Made by a program: the position numbers and the translations under genes. The notes under the pieces are model-generated. The model saw only the letters and a program-made list of their open reading frames with translations. It was not told the DNA's origin and did no database searches. This document shows, piece after piece, positions 39,653 to 49,297 of a DNA stretch of 64,000 nucleotides; within the stretch, counting starts at the first letter, position 1, and each line of letters begins with the position of its first letter. The DNA comes from Adlercreutzia sp. ZJ141 (lineage in GTDB: Bacteria; Actinomycetota; Coriobacteriia; Coriobacteriales; Eggerthellaceae): assembly GCF_011038965.1 (NCBI RefSeq), contig NZ_JAAKEB010000011.1, forward strand, positions 17,214-81,213. Reading direction: 5' to 3'.

Positions 39653-40960
39653 ATGCTGTCCGAACGATTGTTGACGACCGCCGTACACACGTGCACGAAA
39701 CGCTATTTGAATCTGAAACCAACCGATGAAGCAAGTGTTCCCGCCCCTGTTCCAGGGCAAGCGTATATGCTGTACATGCACGTGCCATTCTGCGAGCGTT
39801 TGTGTCCATACTGTTCGTTCAATCGTTTTCCTTTCGCCGAAGATCGCGCGCGGCCGTATTTCGCCAACATGCGCAAGGAAATGCTCATGCTCAAGGAACT
39901 GGGCTACGATTTCGATAGCGTGTACATTGGCGGCGGCACCCCGACCATCTTGCTCGACGAGCTGTGTGACACCATCGACCTTGCGCGCGAAACATTCTCG
40001 ATCAAGGAAGTTTCCAGCGAAACAAATCCGAACCACCTGATTCCCAGTTATCTAGATAAGTTGCAGGGTCGTGTGCAGCGTTTGTCTGTGGGGGTGCAGA
40101 GCTTCGATGATGATCTGCTGCGTCAGATGGATCGCTACGACAAATATGGTTGTGGCCAGCAGATCATGGAGCTCATCCAAGATGCCACCCCGTACTTTAC
40201 GTCAATGAACGCCGACATGATATTCAACTTCCCCGCGCAAACCGAAGATGTGCTGATTCGCGACGTCGAGCGCGTGGTGGAAAGCGGCGCTAGCCAAACG
40301 ACGTTCTATCCGCTGATGGCCTCGCCGGCGGTTCAGAAATCGCTGGCGCGCACGGTGGGGAAGGTCGACTATACGCGCGAACACCGCTTCTACACCATCA
40401 TCGACGAGCTGCTTGCCGGAGGCAACGATCCACTGTTCGATCACGGGTCGGCATGGACGTTCAACCGTCGTCAGAGTGCTGTGGCCGCGCCGCATGCGAT
40501 GATAGATGAGTACGTGGTTGACTACGAAGAATATCCGGCTATTGGGTCGGGTGGCATCACGTATTTGGGAAAGAGCCTATACGTGAACACGTTTAGTGTG
40601 GTTGACTACAACAAGGCCATTGAGAGTGGGCGGATGTCGCTTATGGGCAAGACCACGTTCGGCAAGCGCGAGCGCATGCGCTATCGTTTCATGATGCAGC
40701 TGTTCGGCCTACGTCTTGATAAGCACCAGTTCAAGCGCGATTTCGGTTGCTCTATTGAAGCGGGGTTACCCGCCGAGATGGCGTTTATGACAGCGGCGGG
40801 TGCGTTTGCCACCAACACGCTCGACGAGCTAACACTTACTCCGCGTGGTCGCTACCTGATGGTGGTCATGATGAGACAGTTCTTTGTCGGCGTAAACAGT
40901 CTGCGCGATCAAGCCCGAGCCGCGCTGACCGGAGAAGAGCGCGAACTGCTTTTTGGGTAA
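39653..40960 (+). CDS. HemN/HemW-like radical SAM protein
   Basis: A 435-residue protein of the coproporphyrinogen III oxidase-like family. The Fe-S ligands are C47, C51 and C54 (CERLCPYC). IGGGTPT and SVGVQSFDDDLLRQM follow, as in HemN/HemW. Neither anaerobic coproporphyrinogen oxidation nor HemW-type heme handling can be assigned. No other heme genes are nearby. The function could be in another radical SAM pathway. Confidence 0.8.
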   Translation: MLSERLLTTAVHTCTKRYLNLKPTDEASVPAPVPGQAYMLYMHVPFCERLCPYCSFNRFPFAEDRARPYFANMRKEMLMLKELGYDFDSVYIGGGTPTILLDELCDTIDLARETFSIKEVSSETNPNHLIPSYLDKLQGRVQRLSVGVQSFDDDLLRQMDRYDKYGCGQQIMELIQDATPYFTSMNADMIFNFPAQTEDVLIRDVERVVESGASQTTFYPLMASPAVQKSLARTVGKVDYTREHRFYTIIDELLAGGNDPLFDHGSAWTFNRRQSAVAAPHAMIDEYVVDYEEYPAIGSGGITYLGKSLYVNTFSVVDYNKAIESGRMSLMGKTTFGKRERMRYRFMMQLFGLRLDKHQFKRDFGCSIEAGLPAEMAFMTAAGAFATNTLDELTLTPRGRYLMVVMMRQFFVGVNSLRDQARAALTGEERELLFG

Positions 40961-41076
40961 TCAGCGCTTCCTTGGCCGCTGCTCGGACAACAAAAAACAA
41001 AGTCGCATCAGATTGCATCAGTCGAATACTCTCGAAACAGCACGAAAATCCGCTGGTTCGAAGGAGTGGTGAGATC

Positions 41077-41709
41077 ATGACGCAAACCATAGCGCAGAAA
41101 ATGTATGGGTACGCCCGGGTGTCATCAAAGGACCAACATCTCGATCGGCAACTTGCCGCGCTTGAACAGTTCGGAGTTGAACCTTCGCTGGTGTACGCCG
41201 ACAAGGCGAGTGGCAAGGATTTCAATCGTCCTGAATACCAGAAGCTGGTTGCGCGCCTGCGCAAAGGCGATGTTCTTGTGGTGAAGTCAATTGATCGGCT
41301 GGGGCGCAACTACGACGAGGTCATTGAAGAATGGCGGCGCATAACCAAAGATCGGGGAGCGCATGTTGTTGTATTGGACATGCCGCTGCTCGATACGCGC
41401 GAGCGTCAAGACGGTATAACAGGTGTGTTTATTGCCGATCTCGTGTTGCAGCTGCTCTCCTATGTGGCACAAATAGAGCGCGAGAGCATCAAGCAACGTC
41501 AGGCCGAGGGCATAGCCGCCGCTCAGGCGCGTGGTGTGCGTTTCGGCAGGCCAAGGAAACGCAGGCCAGCAAGCTACAGTGAAGCCAGAAGATCGTTCCA
41601 GGAAGGGCGTATCACACGCAAGCAGGCAGCGGCATGCTTGAAAGTGTCGCCCAGCACCTTCGATCGGTGGATACGAGAAGACGAAAACCAGGTGATAGAA
41701 TCAGCATAA
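41077..41709 (+). CDS. Small serine recombinase (resolvase/invertase family)
   Basis: A 210-residue protein from ATG 41077 (AAGGAGTGGTGAG upstream; the frame is open to 40972). The catalytic serine is probably S16 in YARVSSKDQ. Other motifs are DRQLAALEQFGVE, DVLVVKSIDRLGRN, QIERESIKQRQAEGIAAAQARGVRFGRP and a C-terminal helix-turn-helix (ITRKQAAACLKVSPSTFDRWIRE). The size is that of Tn3 resolvases or Hin-type invertases. No transposase or paired recombination sites were seen next to it. Confidence 0.88.
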   Translation: MTQTIAQKMYGYARVSSKDQHLDRQLAALEQFGVEPSLVYADKASGKDFNRPEYQKLVARLRKGDVLVVKSIDRLGRNYDEVIEEWRRITKDRGAHVVVLDMPLLDTRERQDGITGVFIADLVLQLLSYVAQIERESIKQRQAEGIAAAQARGVRFGRPRKRRPASYSEARRSFQEGRITRKQAAACLKVSPSTFDRWIREDENQVIESA

Positions 41710-41872
41710 TCACCAGTTTGAAAGTCCTTGGTGCTTGATATCAGGTCAGGTGATCGGCGGTATCACGAGGGGTGTCAGCCAGACAGTCCTTTTCTCTCCT
41801 GTTTTAGCAACAACGTTTACCTGTTTCAGTGGGTTTTGTTATCCAAAGTGCAACGTCTTCTCGGATGGTAGA

Positions 41873-41909
41873 ATGTTAAAAACTTTCAAATTCTGCAAGT
41901 TTTTAACAT
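41873..41909. repeat. 13-bp inverted repeat upstream of the DUF4143 ATPase
   Basis: ATGTTAAAAACTT and its exact complement flank 11 bases. It lies 19 bases before the ATPase start, where an operator or promoter would be. Confidence 0.75.
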
Positions 41910-41927
41910 GAGTGAGAGAAGGGCCTG

Positions 41928-43202
41928 ATGATACCGCGTGATAAGTACCTTGGTAAGCTCATCCAATTCCAAGATAAGGACGTGATTAAGGTTGTCACCG
42001 GAGTACGCCGGTGTGGTAAATCGACGCTGTTGGATCTGATGGCGGAGCATCTCGTCAGACAAGGGGTGGCTCCAGAGCGCATTCTCTTTTTTAAGATGGA
42101 ATCAATGGAGTTCGATGATGTTCGAGAAGACTACCGCGCTCTGTACTCCCTGGTACGAAAGCGTGCAGAAGGGCTTACCCATCCCTATCTGTTTTTCGAT
42201 GAGCTACAAGAGACGAAGGGCTGGGAGCGCGCGATCGACGGCCTGCGCGTCGACTTGGACTGTGATATCTATATTACCGGCTCAAACGCATTTCTGCTTT
42301 CCAGTGAATTGGCAACCTTACTGTCGGGGCGCTACGTTGAAGTAGAGATGCAACCGCTTACCTTCTCAGAGTACCTAGACTTCCGAGGTGCGACCATTGA
42401 AGGGCTCAGCCTATCGCAAAGTGATTTGGCTGTCATGTCGGATGGGTCTGTCGTTACGCTCGCAAGCCTATTCTCTCAGTATCGCAGGTACGGCGGCTTC
42501 CCCTTTCTTTCCTTGGAAGAGCCGGATAAGAGCTCCCATCAGGCATATTGTAAGACGCTGTTTGATACCGTCATCGTGCGCGACATTTTGGAGCGTGAAA
42601 AACGGCACGGGCGACGCCAGATTACCAATGCCGATCTCCTGATTCGTATAAGCGACTTCTTAGCCGACAACATTGGCAACGAATGCTCGGTGAGCAGCAT
42701 CGCCAGCGCGCTGCGCTCGCAGAATTCCAAAACAGCTGACTCCACTGTTGCAGCATATATTGAGGCGTTGGAGCAGGCTTATCTGTTTCGTCACGTACGC
42801 CGCTACGACATTAAGGGCAAAGAAATACTCAAGACTAACGGAAAGCGCTACATTTGCGATGTTGGCCTACGTAACCACAGGCAAGGATACCGTAGATCAG
42901 ATGCCGGACGTGTACTGGAGAATATTGTCTACCAGCAGCTGATCTATGACGATTGCAGTGTATGGGTAGGTCATTTGCGGGCAGGTGAGGTCGATTTCGT
43001 GGCGGAGCGCAACGGCGAGAGGGTCTACATCCAAGTGACGGAGGGTATGACCGAGAAAGCAACCATGGAGCGGGAACTTAAGCCTCTCAAAGCCGTGCGT
43101 GACGCCTATCCCAAGATGGTAGTTGCAGCATCTGGAAGTTACCCTACGAGTATCGATGGCATTCGAATAGTTAACGCAGTCGACTTCCTGCTCGGACGAT
43201 AG
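41928..43202 (+). CDS. AAA ATPase with DUF4143 domain
   Basis: A 424-residue protein. Walker A GVRRCGKST is at 25-33, and Walker B-like YLFFDELQE and ITGSNAFLLSSELATLLSGRY follow. A helical middle (ISDFLADNIGNECSVSSIASAL) precedes a C-terminal region with GRVLENIVYQQL and GEVDFVAERNGERVYIQV, a PD-(D/E)XK-like nuclease pattern seen in this family. Members are common in accessory DNA and their function is unknown, with toxin or defence links proposed. Inverted repeats flank it on both sides. The start is ATG 41928. Confidence 0.85.
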   Translation: MIPRDKYLGKLIQFQDKDVIKVVTGVRRCGKSTLLDLMAEHLVRQGVAPERILFFKMESMEFDDVREDYRALYSLVRKRAEGLTHPYLFFDELQETKGWERAIDGLRVDLDCDIYITGSNAFLLSSELATLLSGRYVEVEMQPLTFSEYLDFRGATIEGLSLSQSDLAVMSDGSVVTLASLFSQYRRYGGFPFLSLEEPDKSSHQAYCKTLFDTVIVRDILEREKRHGRRQITNADLLIRISDFLADNIGNECSVSSIASALRSQNSKTADSTVAAYIEALEQAYLFRHVRRYDIKGKEILKTNGKRYICDVGLRNHRQGYRRSDAGRVLENIVYQQLIYDDCSVWVGHLRAGEVDFVAERNGERVYIQVTEGMTEKATMERELKPLKAVRDAYPKMVVAASGSYPTSIDGIRIVNAVDFLLGR

Positions 43203-43220
43203 CCGACGACTTGTGGAGCG

Positions 43221-43277
43221 CTAGACGATATGATCCGAAATGAATCCCGTTTCCTCGGTTCGGGTCATATCGTCTAG
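43221..43277. repeat. 19-bp inverted repeat after the DUF4143 ATPase
   Basis: Arms CTAGACGATATGATCCGAA and TTCGGGTCATATCGTCTAG (one wobble) flank 19 bases between convergent genes. There is no T-tract. It may be a terminator or a recombination site. Confidence 0.65.
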
Positions 43278-43312
43278 AAGAGCAAGGGAAAGCGCGAAAG
43301 ACGCTGGGCGCA

Positions 43313-44488
43313 TTAGCGCCCGCCAGTGCGTCTCCTGTACTTTATGAGGTAGTTGCCTAAGGAGTCGAGCGTACCGTAGATGCCGATATTTCGCAGGTTA
43401 TAGACACCCTGCTCAAGTAAGTTTGACGCGTACTGCAGGTGGCTGACATTCGGCTTAGGTAGGCCGCGCACCTCGGCGTAGAGACGGCGGCAGCCAGGAG
43501 ATATGCGTGGGTACTGGTACACAAGTTCGGGGTTCATGCGGTTGAACATGCGCTCGAGTTGGGCGTGGATGGCGGGATCGTCAGGGTCGTTTTCCTCGAT
43601 AACGCCGCTCATATACATGAAGCCGCGGCTGTAGTGGGCGCAGAGGATGCGCTCGTCGGTGATGCCCAGGGATTCGATGATGTCGAGCATTTCGTTCCAT
43701 CGGTCGAACGGCACATTCGGGCTGTTGCGATGGAATGCCCGAGTTTTTTCCTTAGTTTCCTCGCGGTAGCAGTAGTACGCCTGGTCGAGATAGACGATGC
43801 GCTGTGCTCGGCAGAGCGTTTCTACGAGGAAGGGGTTGTCGGCCCAGCCAGCGCCGGGAATGGGCTTGAAGCGGATGCCGTGTTCGTTAAGGAAGCTCTT
43901 GCGATAGATTGCCGACCAGATGGACGGGTGATGGTGGAGCAGATGTATGGCGTCGGTGATAACGAATGGTTGTTTATCCACGTGGACGCGCTTCTTGTAG
44001 CTGCAGTTAAGTTTGCGTTGTCGGGGCGTGTCGGGGAGCGAGATACGCCAGTACGGCGTCTTGATTATCTCAACGGGCTCGTTGAAGGTTGACGCGAATG
44101 AGAGCATATCGCGGTACATACCTGGCTCGATCCAATCATCGGGTTCGAGGATGGCGATCCATTCACCGTGCGCCTCGTCGAGCCCGCGGTTGCATGTGGC
44201 GCCGTAGCCCTGGTTTTGCTTGTCGATAATAACAATACGCTCATCGCGTGCGGCGTGTGCACGTATGATATCGAGCGAGTTGTCGGTTGAGCCGTCGTTG
44301 AGACAGATGATTTCTAGGTTCTTGTGTGTTTGAGCCTGCACGCTGTCGAGCGCTTGGTCGAGGAAGGGCGCGGCGTTGTAGATGGGGATAATGACCGAGA
44401 CAAGGACATCGGCCGGGTTGGCGGGGCGTTGCGTATGAGCGCCGTTTTTGTCTGTGGGCGCATAGGTGAAATAGCTGCTGGGAGTCAT
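43313..44488 (-). CDS. Glycosyltransferase family 2 protein
   Basis: A 391-residue GT-A enzyme: VSVIIPIYNAAPFLDQAL, the nucleotide-binding ICLNDGSTDNS, and the DxD-like EPDDWIEPG. Only the first 230 residues are typical GT2. The rest is family-specific. There is no membrane segment. It is probably a wall- or capsule-glycan transferase. Sugar and acceptor are unknown. It is divergent from the next GT2 gene. ATG 44488 has GAAAGGA upstream. Confidence 0.85.
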   Translation of the reverse strand: MTPSSYFTYAPTDKNGAHTQRPANPADVLVSVIIPIYNAAPFLDQALDSVQAQTHKNLEIICLNDGSTDNSLDIIRAHAARDERIVIIDKQNQGYGATCNRGLDEAHGEWIAILEPDDWIEPGMYRDMLSFASTFNEPVEIIKTPYWRISLPDTPRQRKLNCSYKKRVHVDKQPFVITDAIHLLHHHPSIWSAIYRKSFLNEHGIRFKPIPGAGWADNPFLVETLCRAQRIVYLDQAYYCYREETKEKTRAFHRNSPNVPFDRWNEMLDIIESLGITDERILCAHYSRGFMYMSGVIEENDPDDPAIHAQLERMFNRMNPELVYQYPRISPGCRRLYAEVRGLPKPNVSHLQYASNLLEQGVYNLRNIGIYGTLDSLGNYLIKYRRRTGGR

Positions 44489-44720
44489 AGTGTCCTTTCG
44501 GAGTGACTGGTGCTTCCGAGATTATAGCGCAAGAGCCTTGCAACCTGCTGCCGCGGAGCTCTTGCGCATGATAGGGGCGATGGGGTTTTCCTGCGGGGTT
44601 TCTGCTTTTGGGGGACGATGGCAGTACAGATACGTTGCACTTGTGATTCAAGTGTCTTACATTGATTTTCCTGACGGTTTCTTTTATATACGACACATTG
44701 ATTACTTTAGGACGGAACCT

Positions 44721-46709
44721 ATGAACGATGCTCAATCGTATATCGACAAAAATCCCTTGACCGGTGCGGAATGGTCCGAGGGAAGGGCCATAAGGATTCC
44801 TTTGTGCCTGGGGCGGGATATGTACAATACGAGCAAGCTGCAGGCGGCGTTTTTCTGGGTCGTAATCTGCTTGTGTCGCGATGAGACGGATAACTGCCAG
44901 CCTAAAGTAGAGGGGCTCAAAGGGCTATTGTGCCGCATCACAGAAAACGAGCGTTATGAAGTACACGTCTCTTTTGAAGAAGAGGTCGCCTCATGGTCTG
45001 CTGTCGAGTATTCCATCCTTGTTCCCTATGGAATAAAGTCCTTCTCGGTTCATTGTGCAGGTCAGGTGAGGAAGATTACCCGTGAGGAAAGGGATGAGAT
45101 GATATGGAGCTATCGTGCGCGTGTATGCAATGCCGCTGGGGATGTGCGTCGCTACGCTGAATGGTTCAAGCGTCATCATGAGGAGAATCTTCTTCGTGAA
45201 ACCATTGAAGAAGGTCCCCTTATGAGTATCGTTACTCCAGCCTACATGACCCCACCAGAGTATCTCCAGGAGCTTCTCGAATCCGTCATTGCCCAAACTT
45301 ACCGCAATTGGGAGCTCGTATTAGTCAATGCTAGTCCGACGGACGAAGGAATGAAAAAGGTTATCAATGACACTGATGACTCGCGGATCGTGGTGCTTGA
45401 AGTTGAGCACAATCTCGGAATAGCAGGGAATACGAACATAGGAATAGCAAAGTGCACGGGAGACTACGTATCCTTTTTGGATCACGATGATCTTCTGGAA
45501 CCCAATGCCTTGGCTGAAATGGTTATCGCAATGGAGCGGTCGGAAACTCCCGTCGACCTGCTCTATTGCGACGAGGATAGCTTTGAGGAAAATGGGACTT
45601 ATCATCTCCCTCTCTTCAAGCCTGATCTAAATGTCGATCTGCTCTACTCATGCAACTATGTGATCCACTTACTGACGGTGAGCAGATTTGTTCTGGATAG
45701 AATTGAACGATCAGGCTCTGAAATGGATGGCTCCCAAGATTATGATTTGACTCTCAAAGCGCTCGAGGTCGCGCGAGGTGTGGTTCATATTCCGCGAATC
45801 CTCTACCATTGGCGGGTCCATTCCTTTTCCACCAACAGCAATCCCGAGGCAAAGCCCTATACGATCCAGTCGAGCCTTGAAGCATTGGCAGGGCACTTTA
45901 GCCGACTTGGAGTGCGAATCCGCGCAGAAAAAGACGAAGAACCTTTTGCGTATAAGGTGCGTTTTCTGTTTTCCAATGACGGGGATACCCAAAGGCGTTT
46001 TTCAGAACAGGATAATAAAGATTTCGACAATCTGGTGATTGAGCCCGGGGTTTGGGGGGCTTCCCTCGACGGCTCGTTGCGTTTTATCTGCGATATCGGA
46101 CGGCAAGCTTGGAAGAATATGTTTCAGTTTACCTCTGAGCTTATTCTTGTTTCGAGTGTGTGCGTGAGCGTTCAACGAGATGATTGGCACGATATGCTCG
46201 GCCTCTTCTCACGCGCAGACGTTTTCGGGGTGTCTCCGCGTGTTGTTCGTAACGACGGTCTGGTCGATTACGCAGGGATTCTCGTAACTCCAGAGGGGAG
46301 ATTATTGCGTCAGAACAGGTTCTTGCCCGCAGTGGATTCCGGTTATATCGGGCGGGCGAAGAAGTCCTGTGACTCTTTTGTGTTAAACCCTGAATTGTGT
46401 ATATTTCGAACGTTGTCTCTGCAGGATTTGGATGTTGACGATCGCTTTCAAACACAAGAGTACCTAATTGCGGATGTCTGCGCTCAGCAATGGGAGAAGG
46501 GGAGGCTCGCCGTGTTCTCTCCGCTTGCGGAGGCGATATTGCAACAGCCGAGGTCGATGCTGCGTATGTCAGGGCTGGGGGAGGCATCTGATGATGCGGA
46601 TTTATTCCTGGAAAAGTGGAGCAGAGTAATGCCCGAAGGAATGGATCCGTCTTACAACCGCAACCTCGATCCCCGTAGTGCGTATTATAGGTTGAAGCAG
46701 ACGTCCTGA
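44721..46709 (+). CDS. Large GT2-type glycosyltransferase
   Basis: A 662-residue protein from ATG 44721 (AGGACGG upstream; the frame stays open to 44490 but runs into the divergent gene). About 160 residues precede a GT2 catalytic domain with SIVTPAYMTPPEYLQELLESV, SFLDHDDLLEPNAL and the YCDEDS/GSQDYDLTLKALE motifs of O-antigen/rhamnosyl GT2 enzymes. The C-terminal 200 residues were not recognised. Immediately after the stop the DNA resembles the end of the IS630 remnant at 49 kb. Confidence 0.82.
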   Translation: MNDAQSYIDKNPLTGAEWSEGRAIRIPLCLGRDMYNTSKLQAAFFWVVICLCRDETDNCQPKVEGLKGLLCRITENERYEVHVSFEEEVASWSAVEYSILVPYGIKSFSVHCAGQVRKITREERDEMIWSYRARVCNAAGDVRRYAEWFKRHHEENLLRETIEEGPLMSIVTPAYMTPPEYLQELLESVIAQTYRNWELVLVNASPTDEGMKKVINDTDDSRIVVLEVEHNLGIAGNTNIGIAKCTGDYVSFLDHDDLLEPNALAEMVIAMERSETPVDLLYCDEDSFEENGTYHLPLFKPDLNVDLLYSCNYVIHLLTVSRFVLDRIERSGSEMDGSQDYDLTLKALEVARGVVHIPRILYHWRVHSFSTNSNPEAKPYTIQSSLEALAGHFSRLGVRIRAEKDEEPFAYKVRFLFSNDGDTQRRFSEQDNKDFDNLVIEPGVWGASLDGSLRFICDIGRQAWKNMFQFTSELILVSSVCVSVQRDDWHDMLGLFSRADVFGVSPRVVRNDGLVDYAGILVTPEGRLLRQNRFLPAVDSGYIGRAKKSCDSFVLNPELCIFRTLSLQDLDVDDRFQTQEYLIADVCAQQWEKGRLAVFSPLAEAILQQPRSMLRMSGLGEASDDADLFLEKWSRVMPEGMDPSYNRNLDPRSAYYRLKQTS

Positions 46710-46942
46710 ATTCTCGACAAGTCATGACATAGTGGCAACTATTCAAAGTGACCGCTATGCAGTTTTAATTCATAAAGACTAACGTGATCGACTTCGCATA
46801 AACTCGCACTTCGTAAATGATCCGTAGGTAACGTTCCTTACAGGAAGAGGGATGAGGGATGGTAACTTTTGCAACCAGCCTCAACTAGCTATGAGTCTTC
46901 TGGTATCGTAGCCTTGGGAATTAGGCAAGTGAAAGGAAGAAC

Positions 46943-48652
46943 ATGGAAGGTATTCGACTGCTTACCCAAGCGCGAGTAGCAATACGAGATGAGACAGACT
47001 GTGAATCGAGCAAAGAGGGCAAAGTAAAGAAGTCCTTTGCTCTTACGGTTGTAGGTTATATTATTGTGGCTCTCCTTAATGTAATATATTTCTGGCCCGT
47101 CCTTTCTAGCTCGATGATGCTTGGCGATTTTGGTGATGGTCGCTTTTGCTGTTTAGCTACGGAGCATTGGATGCTTGTGCTTTCGGGGACACTTGCGCCG
47201 TTGGATTCTGGCATGTTCTATCCTGTAGATGACACAATGGCTTACTCAGATCTCTTCTTGGGGTTTCTTCCGTTCTATGTACCTCTTCGCTTTATGGGAT
47301 TCGATATGTTTGTTTCATTCAAAATTACTCTATTCGCTGTGCAACTGGTGGGATCGCTAGCTATGTTTTATCTCATGAATCGTAAGCTATGCTGTGGAGT
47401 GCTGTCTTCGATTGTGGCTTCTATTATCTTCACGTTTTGCTGCGGTATTAACATGGATTTACACCCTCAGCTGTTCGCGCTTTATTTTGTTCCGTTCATA
47501 GCTATCGGGTTACTTGTTGCGATGGAGAAGACTAGTGATACAAGAAGAGTGATATGTGCTACAGCGCTATCCATTTTGGCTATTGATGCAGTTTTTTATA
47601 CATCGGGATATATGGGATATTATCTCATTTTGTTTGGGATGTTCTTTGTTGGGTTGCTGGCAATCTTTGGTGTTGCGACTAAACCCTATAACTTCGACTA
47701 CGCAATTCCGGGTGGTGTCCGTTATGTCGTTGTTTATCTTCTCGCGACAATCGTAACGCTCGTGCCATTCTTGGTGGTTTATCTGCCTGTAAGCCAGCAT
47801 TATGGGGAACGCGTATGGACGGATATCGCAGCGTATCTTCCCACGGTATTAGGGCTAGTTAATGTCTCTGAGAACAATCTGCTGTATACACCTTTTCTGT
47901 CAGTTGGGAAGTCGCTTGGAAATTCCGCTGAGCTTCAAATGGGTATTCCGCCGATCACACTTCTCGTGTTTGTTCTCTCGCTTATTTGGATCTTCCGCAA
48001 TCGATGTCTTCGCGGGGGGCGCTTCCTTTTGGGATGCGCTGCGGGTTTTGCAGCTCTGCTGTGTATGATTTTGTTAGTAAAGGTGGGCGACCACTCTCTC
48101 TGGTATTTTGTTTATTCGTTAATTCCAGGCATTGGCACGATGCGCGCCGTTGGACGTTTCATGCTCTTCCTTTCTTTCCCAGTGGCGATATGCGTTGGTT
48201 TGTTTCTTGACAGCGCTCTAAAATACTCTCGAAGTACGGGTCACGCTGCCGTCTTTACGCTCCTCGTTGTTTTGTCTGTCTATATGACGCTTGAACATGT
48301 ATGGGTTGGTGGCCCCTTTGCTGTATGGAACAGCGCTGATGATGCTGCGCTAATCGAGGGTGCGGGCGATATGCCTCAAAACTGCGAGGTCATCTATATC
48401 GCCGAAGGTGGGGAATGGGATACTACGGTAGGGACGACTCCGCCACAATTGGACGCATGGGTGCTTGCCACTCACTTTGGCGTGCATACACTTAATGGAT
48501 ATTCTAGTTATTATCCCGATGATTGGAGTGTTGAGGTGGGTCCTCTGGCGCCCAACTATCAGGAATGCGTTGATGATTGGATACAGAAGTATCAACTAGA
48601 TAATGTATACGAATACGATCGTGATATGGGCACATGGATGAGAATTAGCTGA
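46943..48652 (+). CDS. Polytopic membrane protein, GT-C/YfhO-like
   Basis: A 569-residue protein with about eleven hydrophobic segments between residues 33 and 450 and a C-terminal extracytoplasmic part. The early loop has GDFGDGRF, and IPGIGTMRAVGRFMLF is typical of the lipid-linked-sugar membrane enzyme class. A GT-C role or YfhO-like glycosylation is inferred, since the catalytic residues are not certain. The N-terminal 30 residues are cytosolic and charged. AAAGGAAG precedes the start. Confidence 0.65.
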   Translation: MEGIRLLTQARVAIRDETDCESSKEGKVKKSFALTVVGYIIVALLNVIYFWPVLSSSMMLGDFGDGRFCCLATEHWMLVLSGTLAPLDSGMFYPVDDTMAYSDLFLGFLPFYVPLRFMGFDMFVSFKITLFAVQLVGSLAMFYLMNRKLCCGVLSSIVASIIFTFCCGINMDLHPQLFALYFVPFIAIGLLVAMEKTSDTRRVICATALSILAIDAVFYTSGYMGYYLILFGMFFVGLLAIFGVATKPYNFDYAIPGGVRYVVVYLLATIVTLVPFLVVYLPVSQHYGERVWTDIAAYLPTVLGLVNVSENNLLYTPFLSVGKSLGNSAELQMGIPPITLLVFVLSLIWIFRNRCLRGGRFLLGCAAGFAALLCMILLVKVGDHSLWYFVYSLIPGIGTMRAVGRFMLFLSFPVAICVGLFLDSALKYSRSTGHAAVFTLLVVLSVYMTLEHVWVGGPFAVWNSADDAALIEGAGDMPQNCEVIYIAEGGEWDTTVGTTPPQLDAWVLATHFGVHTLNGYSSYYPDDWSVEVGPLAPNYQECVDDWIQKYQLDNVYEYDRDMGTWMRIS

Positions 48653-48753
48653 TTTGGATGCACCTGTGTAGGGAGTCTTTCTCATTGCTGAAGAGTCGGT
48701 GTGGAAGGGATGAGTCAGATACATAGTGTTGAGTAAAAAAACGAACTTCGCCG

Positions 48754-49008
48754 ATGGTTATACGAAGAGCGGTGAGCCCCGAGCTCTTCGGCGAGTTTGT
48801 AGCGGCGATGGAAGACGTGCTGAGCGTCTACCAGCGGCCGCGTGATCCGGCACGTCCGCTGGTATGTCTCGACGAGTCGTCCAAGCAGCTCATCGCGAAC
48901 TACCGTGATCCGCTGTCGGTGCGTTTCGGCATGCCTGAGAGATGGGATTAAGAATACGTGTGTAACGGTGTGGCAGATGTGTTCATGGTGTTTGTGTCGC
49001 TTGAGTCC
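48754..49008 (+). pseudogene. IS630-type transposase remnant
   Basis: The frame reads EFVAAMEDVLSVYQRP, DPARPLVCLDESSKQLIA and then RFGMPERWD followed by a TAA where the family has Tyr (DYEYVCNG). After the stop the same frame continues EYVCNGVADVFMVFVSLES and ends TGA. Only this central part of the DDE domain is present. The N- and C-terminal ends are missing. It is an inactive remnant, bounded by an inverted repeat. Confidence 0.85.
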
Positions 49009-49046
49009 TGAATTCCCGCCATGTCATAACTTGGCGGGAATTCAGG
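49007..49046. repeat. 15-bp inverted repeat at the IS630 remnant end
   Basis: CCTGAATTCCCGCCA and its exact complement flank 10 bases. It overlaps the remnant's stop codon. Confidence 0.8.
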
Positions 49047-49080
49047 TTCAGGCTCGTGAGCCTGCACGGCGCGCGCAGCG
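49047..49080. repeat. 34-bp direct repeat, copy 1
   Basis: Identical to 49219-49252. It begins with TTCAGGCTCGTGAGCCTG, itself a CAGGCTC/GAGCCTG hairpin, and is rich in CG. Confidence 0.8.
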
Positions 49081-49182
49081 TGATTCCTACACCAATTCCT
49101 GAGCGCTGTTCCGCAATATATTGAGCAGTATGACGCTCATTCTTGAGCACGCATGCGCTAGTTGTTGAACACTCCCATAATC

Positions 49183-49218
49183 GCCCTGCATGGCAAAGAC
49201 GACCAGGCAGGGCTTTTA
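49183..49218 (+). terminator. Intrinsic terminator between the direct repeats
   Basis: GCCCTGC pairs with GCAGGGC, followed by TTTTATT. Confidence 0.6.
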
Positions 49219-49252
49219 TTCAGGCTCGTGAGCCTGCACGGCGCGCGCAGCG
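49219..49252. repeat. 34-bp direct repeat, copy 2
   Basis: Identical to copy 1 at 49047, 172 bp away, and just outside the IS4-type element. Confidence 0.8.
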
Positions 49253-49297
49253 CGGCGGGCAATAAACTGTCGGATGTCAAGTTTTGAGGCTTCTTTA

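Noticed and set aside
39413..40036. Minus-strand open frame of 207 codons
   Set aside because: Overlaps purD and the HemN-like gene antisense and looks non-coding.
43559..44092. Plus-strand open frame of 177 codons
   Set aside because: Antisense to the GT2 gene at 43313-44488, which carries the glycosyltransferase motifs.
46141..46746. Minus-strand open frame of 201 codons
   Set aside because: Antisense to the large GT2 gene; composition is arginine/proline rich as expected of a shadow frame.
49047..49252. Possible CRISPR-like repeat pair
   Set aside because: Only two copies, 172 bp apart, with IS sequence and a terminator between; no cas genes.
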